From assembly GCF_001625305.1 (NCBI RefSeq), contig NW_017803943.1, forward strand, positions 514,529 to 578,528: a stretch of 64,000 nt of DNA. Reading direction: 5' to 3'. Under the pieces are notes generated by a model. That model was given only the letters and a program-made list of their open reading frames with translations, did not search any database and was not told the origin of the DNA. This DNA is from Branchiostoma belcheri (Eukaryota > Chordata > Leptocardii > Amphioxiformes > Branchiostomatidae). Both the position numbers and the translations under genes were made by a program. This document shows, one piece after another, positions 45,421 to 57,100 of the stretch (its first letter is position 1; every line of letters starts with the position of its first letter).

Positions 45421-48180
45421 CAAAGATGGGCAACGAGCCTCCGGCCAGGTGAATTGTAAAGTGACCAGGGTTTTCTTTACATAAATACGTCAGTAGCAGC
45501 GGAAGTATTGAGAGGTAATCAGTACCATGTTTGTTACATAAACGTTGTTGGTCGCCGTCGCCATGGCAGCGTAATTACAACACAAAATGTCCTGAATCGC
45601 ATTAATCAAAACAGCCCATGGCCGGAAAGAGCGATAATGCGTTTTTCATTTTCATTTTGTCCTTCCACCTGTTCTTTCCAGCTACATATATGGTCAACAA
45701 AATATTACTCTTTTCACCACGACCTCTGGCCCCAAAACAATACATTTTTTCAATCTTTATTGAATTTTCAAGAAATAATACAGTAAAGGAATTACATAGG
45801 AAAACATAAGATACTGATGGTGTAAGACAAAACCTATATAAAAGTCCAGAACGGTTTATACGAATTTTTGGTGTATGTAACTTTACATATTAATGATTAA
45901 TTTGGAATTAAGTTAAATGTGTAAGTTCTATGATTTGTTCAACGCGATGCCCGATATTAGCTATTGCCAGTATTGCGTTGTTGCGATTCCAAATAAATGA
46001 ACAGATTTCGCTCCGGAAAAAATTAACGCAGAAGCATTTAGTTAAGATATATATGTATGTTTTACTCTATTATTTGTTGAACATCAGCTATATCAGCCCG
46101 ATATCAGCTATTGCTGACTGGGTACCAGGTGGCAAGTACTTTAGTTTTGCGTTGTTACAGTTTCAAATAAAAAATAATAATTTTCGCCGCGACTCGTAGA
46201 AATTCATACAGAAGCAGTCTGCTCCGCGCGCGATCATATTTACATGAGCTCTCCCCCGTGATTCAGTCAGACGTAGAACTTAAAATAGACCGACGACTGG
46301 CATGCCTGTGATCCTTACTGTAGGTGACACGTGAGGGGAATGTAATATATTTATAGCTGCTCTGTGAAGTGAAGTACGTTTCAGTCACGACTCACATACT
46401 TTAACCTGTTTCCTGATCTACAAATTAAGCAGATATTTCGGTGGCTACAATACAGCTGCAGTACAGTATTATATGAATTACAAATTTACTATAGTTGTAG
46501 AAAAACCTTTGTATCCTATTAAATACAACTTTACTGTAACAGTTGTATCTTATGAATTACAAATTTACAGTTCAAATACAAATTTACTGTAGTTGTATCC
46601 TATCAAATACAAATTTAAATTATTATTATTACTGCTATATTCTATTAAATACAAATTTACTGTAGTTGTATCATATCAAATTCAAATGTAATGTTGTATT
46701 TGATATGATGTGTTATATTTTGTAATGTGTGTAGCTGAATATGCTGCCTAGTTCTCCATTGTGAATTGCTGTTGCAACTTGAATAAAGAAAGAAATTGGC
46801 AACTTGAAGACAGCATCAAATTGGCAAGACAGTATCAAATTGGCCAGGCAGTACCCAATATGCCGACCAAAAAAAGATACCAGAACAATAAAAAGAAAGC
46901 CCGACAAAACGCGCCTGAACACGCCTAAAATAAGCCGAAGGTTTTGTTTCGATCTAGAGTACCTGTTTCCTGCAATAAGTCATGAATGCCACAAGTCAAG
47001 TGTTCACGTCAATCAACTACCCATACAATACATGCGAGACCGTGAATTCACTAGTGACATTCAGACCTATTCATACACGTTATGTAGACTAAATGTCAAA
47101 GCTATTTGATATTGTATCTTAAGTACATTGTACACACTGCGGTAGACGGCAGCCAGGTTCACGTGTCAGATGCATACGTTGCTTTGAGTACAAATTCGAT
47201 CGAAGAGCATATGAAAGGCATGCGAATGTATTTAGTGGATGGAGCAGCGTGTATTTCTGTTTCTTTCGCTTTCCGTTAGCCGATATTCAAATGTCAGTAG
47301 GCGACGTGTAGTGCATTTCCCAGAAATCATTCTCTAGTTTCTCATATCTTGACAAATACATGTAGATGTAAATTTGAAAAATTTATTTATTGATCTTTCC
47401 GTAAAAAAAGCTAAAACTGGATCTTTTTTTCAGCTTTGTTACATAACTGAGGGGAGCATTACGAAGACTTTTTCTAAGCTCATGTTTAAAATGAAAACAC
47501 AATAAGAGACACACTAGACACATACGATGAAAGGCGTATGTACAAAATACCTACAACTAAAACAGAAACAATGACGAAAAGGATCATTTCATTCTTGAAA
47601 CGTTTAGAAATAATACAGATTCTTGAATGTATAGTTTCTGCCAACGTTATTCCACTGTCGTTAGCGTTGAACTACTGGAGGTAGATTTATATAGTGGACT
47701 CACCGTTGTTGTCGTTGCTGTTATCGTCGTTGTTGTAGAATCAGGTTTTCTTCAACACCTAGAGCGCTGCCTGGTGTCTTCGGTGGTAAACGCGAGATTG
47801 CCGCATGTTCTCTTTCACCGTCTTATACTAAATTCACGAGCTTGTAAGGTGGTCTTCCTGTGACTCAGTATACCATATATGTAGAACGTCTTGTCGTGGT
47901 GCGTCACTCCACCTACGGATATGCTTCTCCCACGTCACCGTACCGCCGTGTCCCAGAGGACCAGCCAGGCTTTTATTTTACAATTTTTTTGTAGCCGTAC
48001 GTTGATATGCAAGATTGTATCCCGGATGTGAGCAGACCCCATCAGGAGAAGGCGAACCAACCAGAAGCGCCCATCACAACAACCCGCCTTCAGAGGGGCT
48101 ATTTTTAGCTCCGCCGGGGACAATCTCATAAGTACTGTCGTCTCGCGAAGGGATTGAGAATGGATTATGGGGATTTGTTT
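45421..48180. other. Gene-free stretch with AT-rich minisatellite and MITE piece
   Basis: 46480-46700 repeats TACAAATTTACTGTAGTTGT-like units of about 30-40 bp. 46800-46950 has TCAAATTGGCCAGGCAGTA, as in the hairpin at 55452, and AAAACGCGCCTGAACACGCC, as in the MITE at 61259. No protein-coding evidence. Confidence 0.45.
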
Positions 48181-48189
48181 CAATAAATA

Positions 48190-48410
48190 AATGAGTGAAG
48201 ACCTTTATTCGTCGGTGAAGGTTAGACATCCAGGTAATAAGATACGTAAAAAAATAGTGTCACTGACGAAAGTTAGTGGATGCTAACTTGAAACGTCTGA
48301 TCGTTTTTAAAACCATATCCAGTTGCTTGAGAAACTGTTTTTTTGGCGAAAACCTTTATTGTGCATGTATTCTCACTGGGTTAGCGTTACAGGTCACAAA
48401 CAGAATAATA
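48190..48410 (+). repeat. Dispersed repeats with a well-formed hammerhead-like core
   Basis: CTGACGA at 48263-48269, a perfect 7-bp stem AAGTTAG/CTAACTT (48270-48276, 48283-48289) with a 6-nt loop, then GAAAC at 48290-48294: the conserved order of a hammerhead ribozyme core. Stem I is weak here. Flanking GTTAGACATCCAGGTA and CCAGTTGCTTGA recur near 14100-14300. A LINE-like tail (minus) follows at 48345-48400. Confidence 0.45.
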
Positions 48411-49082
48411 TCTTGTATATAAATGCATATAGAAATACATGATCAACCTAGCACTAGCACTATTGTCTACAAAGTAAATTCTACTTCTCCTCGCTTCTCT
48501 GTGATGGTGAAAATGTAAGAACAGACAGTTTTAAGATCGGGGTATTAGAAATGTGAATTTGTATCGCTAAGGTGTATGAAGTAGGTAATAACGTTAACGT
48601 TGATGTAATTAGTATATAATGTTAAATTCTCTCATTGTTGTTCAAACTACATTCTACTACAATATGACTTTCATCTTCTAATATCAGAGTTACAGTATCG
48701 ACAATCAAGGCAGCTATCGACAATGTGAGGGGCGTGCGTGGTTAATACGTGGGGGTTGATGCAAATGACGTGTATTCTTTATCCATGAATAGGGTATACA
48801 AATTCCCTTATCAATGGGACCTTGGTATTGTTAAAATTAACTGTCGTCTCCATCAATATGGCATGAAAGTATTTCTTTACGTACTTGTGCAGTTGTGTAC
48901 AACCCTTACCTTTTCTCTCATGACCTCAATGAAAATTGACCTGCAGGCCAATTTGAGCTTCTCATGAATAAACATGTGATTGTGTACCATTTAGTAATGG
49001 CGACTGTTAATCAGTACATTGGTCGTAGCAAGGAGGTTTTGGTCGTAGTGGGCGAGAAAGAGAGCGAGGGTGACAGCGGGTG

Positions 49083-49146
49083 TGAGAGAGAGAGAGAGAG
49101 AGAGAGAGAAGGAAAGAGGGAGAGAGAGAGGAGAGAGAGGGAGAGA
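49083..49146 (+). repeat. (GA)n microsatellite
   Basis: About 60 bp of GAGAGA with a few GGA interruptions, 30 bp before a copy of the GGTTATACCGGC element. Confidence 0.95.
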
Positions 49147-49177
49147 TCTGTACTATGGCTGTGTCGTCTTAGCCCCA

Positions 49178-49275
49178 TCTGTATCTGTATCTGTATAGCC
49201 GGTATAACCGCCTTTCGGCGTAACACACCAGCTTCGCAGGCACGCGGCGCGGCGGCAGCTGGCTATATTACACCG
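49178..49275 (-). repeat. GGTTATACCGGC element, most complete single copy
   Basis: Minus strand: TGTAATATAGCCAGCTGCCG, a GC-rich block, CCTGCGAAGCTGGTGTGTTA, CGCCGAAAGGCGGTTATACC, then an (ATACAG)n tail. About 95 bp; the best view of the unexpanded unit of this family in the window. Confidence 0.75.
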
Positions 49276-49594
49276 ATCGACTTGTTACACCTAACCCATC
49301 TTCGCCCTTCGCCTGATGGAGGCGCTTTCCTTCCTTTGCAGTTGTTTGAAACCACCTGCCATTGTTCGCTGGTACTGCAACTTCTCCGCACAGCCTGTCA
49401 GTACCGGTGTTACGCAATCTATCGCTGTCAGGAACTGATTGGGCCTCCTCCCGTCTGGACAGTAATGAGTAGAAGAGAAGGTATATCAACAATACTTAAA
49501 CGTACCACACAATTGTACAAGCTAAGAACATTACCTGAACTAGAGTTCCACGATCTCATACCTTCGCCAAATGATGTTAGCCTTTATGAATAAG

Positions 49595-50445
49595 AAATAT
49601 ACTAATCACCCTGATTATGCAAATAGGATCCTCAATTGCATGAATTATATCAGTCTGTTGATCATATTCTACACCAAAAGACAGTCTTATCTTAACAAAG
49701 AATGTCATTTCCTCATAAATTATGCAGATGTGGTCCTTATTTTAATAAGTTATGTTTAATTATGTTCACCTTCACTTAACTTTCAAACACCCCAAGTATG
49801 AAATTCCAGGCAGTTACCACTATGCAATTATAACATTTTCTCATTAATTATGCAAATTAAGTCTTCATTTGCATAATCAATATTTGCCTGTGTTTCTCTC
49901 GTTCTTAATAACATACGTTACAAGCTTGAACTTCCTATCATGGAATGCAGCTGATTTATAGAATTTCCTCATTATTCATGCAAATTACATCAATATTTGC
50001 ATAATTGTAATATCATTATGTCAAGCATCACTTAAGCTACCTACATACCAAAAATCACGATGATCCATCAATCGGTTCTTGAGCTATCCTCTTTTAAACA
50101 TTTGTCCTTTAAACCCCCTGCAGTTCTAGAGCAAGCAACTAGGGGGCTCAAACTCATGTCACTTCATCCCCAGCACAAGAGCTATCTACCACTAAAATTT
50201 GGTTACCCTAGCATGTCTGAATCTTGAGATATCAAAACCGGAAGTTCTGCTGCAGTACCATAACAAGCCGCCAGGTGGCCCAAAATCTAATCATTTTGAG
50301 GTCTCATCAAGACCTACCCACCTACCAAATATCAAGTCAGTCCATTTAAGCCTTCTCAAGTTATCGTGTTTACAGACAGACACACACACACACACACACA
50401 TACACGAACGCCTCTGAAAACATAACCTTCTTGGCGAAGGTAATA
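49595..50445 (+). repeat. Dispersed repeat rich in ATGCAAAT octamers
   Basis: At least five TATGCAAAT/ATTTGCATA motifs between 49616 and 50003, then text-like family landmarks CCATGATCC-type spacers, CCTTCTCAAGTTATCGTG and a (CA)n run, ending ACCTTCTTGGCGAAGGTAAT. The tail matches 43850-44010. The octamers are part of the repeat and do not by themselves indicate a POU-regulated gene. Confidence 0.55.
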
Positions 50446-50714
50446 ATGAAGATAGCAATGCATACCAAAGTGTAGAATACCAGGAAAATCATATCATCTT
50501 GAAAACATGTCATTGAAGAAAACAATACTTCGCTTTCTTGGCGCGCTGCTCTTTCAAATCAGCTTTTTGAAAATTCCCCGTAATCTTTGGAGGTATTCAT
50601 TCCTTCAACCAGTGAAGGTCACTCTGAAGAGTTGTTCGTAACTATGTGAGGTTCTCAACGTCATTCGGGTAAATTCCCTCACGATCAGCCATGAGAATGA
50701 GATACGCGAATCTC

Positions 50715-51121
50715 TGGGTCGGTATAAGTGCGGACAAAACTGCAGTTTAGTCAGAGTAAACGGCTGGCTCCGTTATACTTACAGCTATCCCCGGGTCACT
50801 CATAACGAGAACACCCTACCTGTCTACTGCCTTAGTGCTCAGGCCAGGAATTATTCTTTGCTCCTCTCCGTAAGGTGCCTCCAAGTACGTTGGTGAAGAT
50901 TAGACAACCAGGTAAAAAATACTCATCCAGAAGTCTTTGACCTCCGTATTTTATCCATTAGTCGAGTTTGAATGCTTGAGAGTCTGCGCACTTACTTAGG
51001 CAGGTAGGCAGAGTTTGAACTTTGGACGCCGAACTTTCTGCGAGTACCTCCAAGTAGCACGGTCGCTATCTGCCATCCACTGACATCTCAGAGAGCATCC
51101 GCTGCTGCTTGAAGCTGAAAA
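50715..51121 (+). promoter_or_regulatory. Putative CYP17 promoter and leader
   Basis: TATAAG at 50723-50728, in a GGTATAAGTG context, is the best core-promoter candidate upstream of the CYP17 start. Transcription would begin near 50750-50755. The roughly 370-nt leader would contain an 11-codon upstream ORF at 50971. CATCTCAG|AGAGC at 51086 could instead be the acceptor of a leader intron. Confidence 0.3.
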
Positions 51122-54100
51122 ATGAGTGTGCTGCAGCTGTACATGTCCTATCCCGTGTGTGTGCCCGACGTTGTCTGGCTGGTGGCGCTGCTCGTGTTGG
51201 TTTACGGGCTGCTGTACGGCGGGGAGAGGCGGCGAGGACTGGTCCTCCCGCCCGGCCCCACCCCGCTGCCGATCCTCGGGAACCTGCTGCACATGGCCGG
51301 CGCCGACCCGCACATCAGGATGACTGAGATGGCGAGGAAGTTCGGCGACGTCTATCAGGTAGACATTTGACTGCCATTATCACTGCTTGGTCTGTTGGGT
51401 CAGCTTGCCTAAGCTTGATGTTTCTGACTTAGATAGAGGTGCTGCAATGAGCACTAGTCCAGTGCCTAGAAGTGGACCACCTGCAACTGAGCTTGCACTG
51501 AGCCTCGAATCGTTCAAACACCTTCAAGCATACGTAGAGGACCATTTTACTGAAATAGCGGAACCATTGCCTGTGCTTTATGTTATGCTTAAATATTGAA
51601 TTTTCATGATTGTCCTATGTGTCTCCAGCCACACGCATAAAAGACGCAAGGCTATCAAACAAACTACCAAACGCTCGTGAAACACGATAATACTTGCGTT
51701 ACGTTTGTCTACTGTCATTAGAAGGGCATTGACAATATTGACATAGCTGAACCAAAACCACCAATGCAAATGCGAAGGCTGGAACGTAAGTGTTGAAAAA
51801 TTCTCTTAGATATTTTACACTTATCTCCAGGTGTGGCTTGGCATGGAGAAAGTCGTCGTCATCAGTGACATTGACCTTGCTAAGGAGGCCCTGGTGAAGA
51901 GCGGGGACGACTTTGCGGGCCGCGCCCCCCTCCCCACCACCGACCTCCTGTCCAACAGCGGCATGGGCATCGCCTTCGCGGACTACGGCAGGGGCTGGAG
52001 GATCCACAAGAAACTCACGCACAACGCGCTAAAGGTACCTGGTTGTCCTGGTTATGTAGTATACTGGTACAGGAAACTTTCACACACAACGCGCTAAAGG
52101 TCGGTATAGTACAGGAATCTCATGCACAACGCGCTTATAGTACATGCAGCTCACACACAAAGTGCCCAAACAGTAACATCTAAGCAGATCTTTTGTTGGC
52201 TGACAGTATCGCATTGGCAAGACAGTATCAAAAGTGGCAGGCGTAAAATATACTAGTGCAAGAAAGAAAGCCCCCAAACGCCTAAACACACATAAAAACG
52301 CCTAAAACCTTTCTTTTGCAATACATAAGTGCGGGAAGGAACTTTGACTTTGATTAACTTGACGAAGGGAGGCTTTACCTTTGTTTCTATATCAATTCTT
52401 TACTTCACCCATTGCCAAGGCCAACCTTACATGTCTGTTACCTCTCGCTGTGATTAGATGTTCGGTAACGGAATGCAGCAGCTGGAGAGCAGGATATCTC
52501 AGGAAGCGGACTGGCTGTGTTCCCACCTCGGCGCCTCTGCAGGACAACCCCTGGATCCGTACACGGGCCTGAACGTCGTGATAGGTAACATCATTTATTT
52601 ATCTCTCTATTAGAATTGCAAACATAGCAATACAATATGGAGGCCATGGCGACCATGGCTGATGTCGGCCACCACATACATACATACTTATTTATTTATC
52701 TATTTATTACAATTCACCAGATACACATGTACATGCATATGGAAGGCATGGTGGAACAGGTGGACCTAAGTATACCTTTTCAAGGCCACCATGCCGACAA
52801 ATAAATAGACAATGTACACAAAAAATACAAAGCAATAATTAAAACAATAATACCTGCATACCATAAACATATACACATAACAGTAGAGTCATAAATCGCG
52901 ACATAGTATATAGTTGAGAGGCCATTGGGAGGTCATTCAAATACAACAAGCAATAGACATCTTCCCTCCATGAACGAGGTTGGTGTTGTGTACAAACAAA
53001 CCACCCCATTAGCAAGGCCGGCAGGTCAATGACCCAAAAACAACCAGACCAAAGAAATATATAGCCTGTCAAACAGGAGGTAAAAACAGATACACTGTGG
53101 TCAAACACAGACCACACTACTATAAAATAGGGTGATAATGTAGAAATCCTTTTAAATTAAGCAATACAAATATACGACAACCTGCTAATGCACTCTAAAA
53201 CACAAAGAGACTCAACAACTACCCACATACCAAAAATTATACCAAACCATCCACCAGATTTTCCAAACATTCAACACAAAAAGACCAACGTTAAACATTT
53301 TGTAAATATCAAACGCAAACAGCTAGGAAACCCAAATTTAAACCACTAAACCATAATAATAACAACTACATGCTACCTTTATATCGCACAAACAGTCCAT
53401 AACGCGCCAACAATAGAATAAAAAAATTAAACTGCAGTACCAAGGTCAATCACCAGGGGCTCAAAGTCAACCTACACAATCTCCAAGGCCCCATCCATCA
53501 ATCTGCCAAATATCATACAGTTCCTTTTCACCGATCTTCAGATATCAGACCAAAACATGAAACGGACCAAAAACAATACCCCCATTACATGGAGGGTAAT
53601 TATATATAATATTACAGGTAACATCATCAGCAGTCTGTGCCTGGGGAAGCGGTACGAGCCGGACGACCCGGAGTTCAGGACCATCGTGCACTACAACGAA
53701 GGGCTGGTGGATACAGTGGGCAAGGACGGGCTCATTGATGTCTTCCCTCTGTTAGCAGTAAGTATGGCTTAGCCACATTGCTCTATATGACCTTATATCG
53801 CTTCCGGATGATTGGCACTAGCTATCTGCCATGATAGTTGCAGGCTTGAATCATTACGCTCTTAAGCTTCATGCTCTAAAATATCTGTCGTAGGTCGTAG
53901 GTCATGGGATTTTCAAGCAGGGTTTGACGGACCTCAACCTTCAGACTATGCTTATCTAGGAATGCACGACGGGTCTTAGCTTTACCTATGGAATTTGTCC
54001 CAAATCACAAGGGAAGGTGTTTTTGCGGTCCTAATGGTATACTTTTCAAACTTTTTAGAAACTTCCGAACGCCACGGTGAGGAAGATGAAGGAGTGCCTG

Positions 54101-57100
54101 GAGCTGAGGAATAAAGTCCTGTCTAAAAACATCGAAGAACATCGGGTAGGTTGACATTCCATCATGGCATTGAAAGTCTCTACTCGTCAGTAGTTCATGT
54201 CAGGATTAGTGTCTGTTCTCATACGTGTATTCTCGTAACACGATAGGAAACTTCCAGGTACATGTACCTTTAGAATTGTAACTTGCCCATCAATTACTGG
54301 GTTAACATGTCTGTACGGTCACATGCCCAATGGTGTAGTGGGTCATTAATCCTGAAGAAAGCCGTAACATAAAGACGGTCGAAAAATCATTGAGTAGGCA
54401 CTGTGCTTTGACGAGGTTACTTTTGTGACAATGTTCAACATGCTAGAGAGACATTCCTACTGCCACTGTTCATCAGCTTCTGATGCCTGCGGATGATTGA
54501 CAGATTATTGGGTGTTCTAACTGTTGACGTCATTGCCGTTGCTAGGCGACCTACCAGGCCGGGAAGCTGCGTGACTTGATTGACACGCTGCTGAAGGCTC
54601 AGGCTGAGGCGGTGATGGTGGGCGGACACCGGGCGCTCCGGCACCTGAGCGACGAGCACATCCTCATCACCGTTAACGACGTGTTCGGGGGAGGCATGGA
54701 GACGGCCACAACCACGATGAGATGGATCCTGCTGTTTCTTGTGCACTATCCTGAGGTGAGAATTTAATTAGCATAAATTTGCATAAAGGACCTATACAGA
54801 ATCACTTTATTCCACAAGGACCTTACCACATCATACCTTAAAATGATCAGGAGACATCAAGGTATGGTTTAAATGGTACTGTTCTACGTATGTACAGGGT
54901 GGGCTACGTTTCTAAAATCTAATGCTCTTCGGGCACGGTCCTAGATACACAGTCCAAGCGTATCCAGAACCGTGCTTTATCCATATCCCTGCTCAGACAC
55001 GGTTATCGATAGTCCACGCGTATCCAGAACCGTACCTGGAGCAACTTTACGTTCGTGGATATGCGGAGACAAACCAGAACCGTACCTGATCCTAACCCTA
55101 ACTCATTCAGACATATGACTAGGAAGGCACAGTTCTGGATGCTGCATTCTCACGAGTTCTCACGCACATACTGCGAATCTTTCAGGTCCAGGACCGTATC
55201 CAGCGGGAGATGCAGCGGGCCCTGTGCGCGAACGACCCTGTCCGTCTGTGTGACCGGGAGCGGCTGCCGTACCTGGAGGCCACCATCAGAGAGGTGCTCC
55301 GGATGAGACCCGTGGCGCCGCTCGCCATTCCCCACAAAACCATCAGGGACACTTCGTAAGTAATCATTCAAGCAGATCTTTTCAGTTCAGTTCATCCTTC
55401 AGGTGACACCATGTGCTGTCTCCACAAGTTCCTTGGTGTCTGCAAAGACAAAATCAAATTGGCCAGGCAGTATCCATTGGCCAGTGGCGAAATGTCAACT
55501 GTCTGGCCAATGGATACTGCCTGGCCAATTTGATTCTGTTGAAGCTTGCAGCCACCAGAAGATCTGGAAACTTTACGTCATCGACACATAATAAGCGGAT
55601 CTGCTCTTTTAAGTTCTTTTTAGGTTTCTTTCAAAGAAAGGGCCAAGAGAAAGAAATTTGGCACGAGGATCCAAAACCAACGCGATCAAATGTCCAAACA
55701 AACATTATGCTATTAACAAAACAAACAAAAATTATGCTCATACAAGACCTTCTGATGTCAGGCATCCTACTCTAAAGGTCCTAAATCGATAGTTAATATT
55801 GAGAAACACAATTGCTTCCAGAAGTCACAAACAACATCTTTATTTCTTGTACAGGGTCGGAGACTACGACGTTCCCCAGGGAACCCGTGTGATGTTTAAC
55901 CTGTGGGCGATTCACCATGACGAGCGGCACTGGACAGACCCGGCAACTTTCAACCCTGGTCAGTCATTGTTTTCTTTTCAGGCCAATTAGCAGCTTAGCA
56001 ATTGATTAAATTTATTTTTCTATTCTCAATTCTTTATGCAATTTATGATTGTCAATTTTCAACGTTTATTTGGAATAAGAACACTGTAATTGTTCCCTTT
56101 GAGTGCAAATGTTTTTACCACAGATAACGCTTGTGCACGCCGGAGTATAAGATGTCAAAAGCAGCAAACCGGTTAATTGTCTGATGCAACGATCAGTTAC
56201 TGTGTAGCTTATGATTGTTAATGTCAAACGTTATAGACTATTAAAACAATTTGCCAAAAGTACATTTAGGTTCAAAACTTATGAACACATTTAATATATC
56301 CTCAGATGCAACTAAGTTGCCTGATGCGATGATGCTTCGTAATGTTGATGATGTCCATGATCTATATCTGATGATGACTGTGCTCTCCCAATGTTTTGCC
56401 CTGCACAGACCGTTTCCTGGACGGTAAGACAGGTCAGCTGGTGCGCGGCGGCGCAAATTTCCGTCTCGTAAACGGTCGTCGCCTTTCCGAACGGTCGTCG
56501 CCTTTTTTCAGAACGGTCGTCGCCTTTCGGAGCGGTCGTCGCCATTTCCGATCGACCGAACTTCAGTTCCGAATATCCGCGACATGTTCGGGACTTCCCC
56601 GAGTTCTTTGAATGTGTGAAATCACACTTCCTGAAGATAACATCGCGACCGAAGACGGGCCAGAACTTGGCTAGGTGGATTGAAGTTGCGTGGGTGCTAG
56701 TACATGTATTATAATTATAAGTTCCGGGGGTTGAATTATCTAGGTAAGAACTAGGTTAGTGTTTGAGAAATTCTCGATTGGAACGGGAAGGGTTTGGGTA
56801 ACTCTGAACTCGAATGTCTCTGGGTATTTATTTTTCTTGTATGTGAACATGTCCTCTCCCTTTTTTCTTTGTTTCCTTTTGAAATGCGAATAAACATTAT
56901 TTGAAAAAAAAACCTCTGAACTAGAACGTTTTTAGGTTTTCATACATTGCTGAATTTGAAACGGGGGCGAGAAATACTCCACATGCATTTTTGGAACAGC
57001 CCATTGTGCGAGCATGTAATTTATGAATGCTGCAGGATGGTCTGACTCAGAAACATTCATTCGGAAGCACCATCACACATGCAGGCATTTACTCTGACCA

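Noticed and set aside
48964..49593. 209-codon plus-strand frame
   Set aside because: Runs through a (GA)n tract and an antisense GGTTATACCGGC element; low-complexity translation.
49616..50003. POU-factor enhancer from clustered ATGCAAAT octamers
   Set aside because: The octamers belong to a dispersed repeat family, so clustering is explained without regulation.
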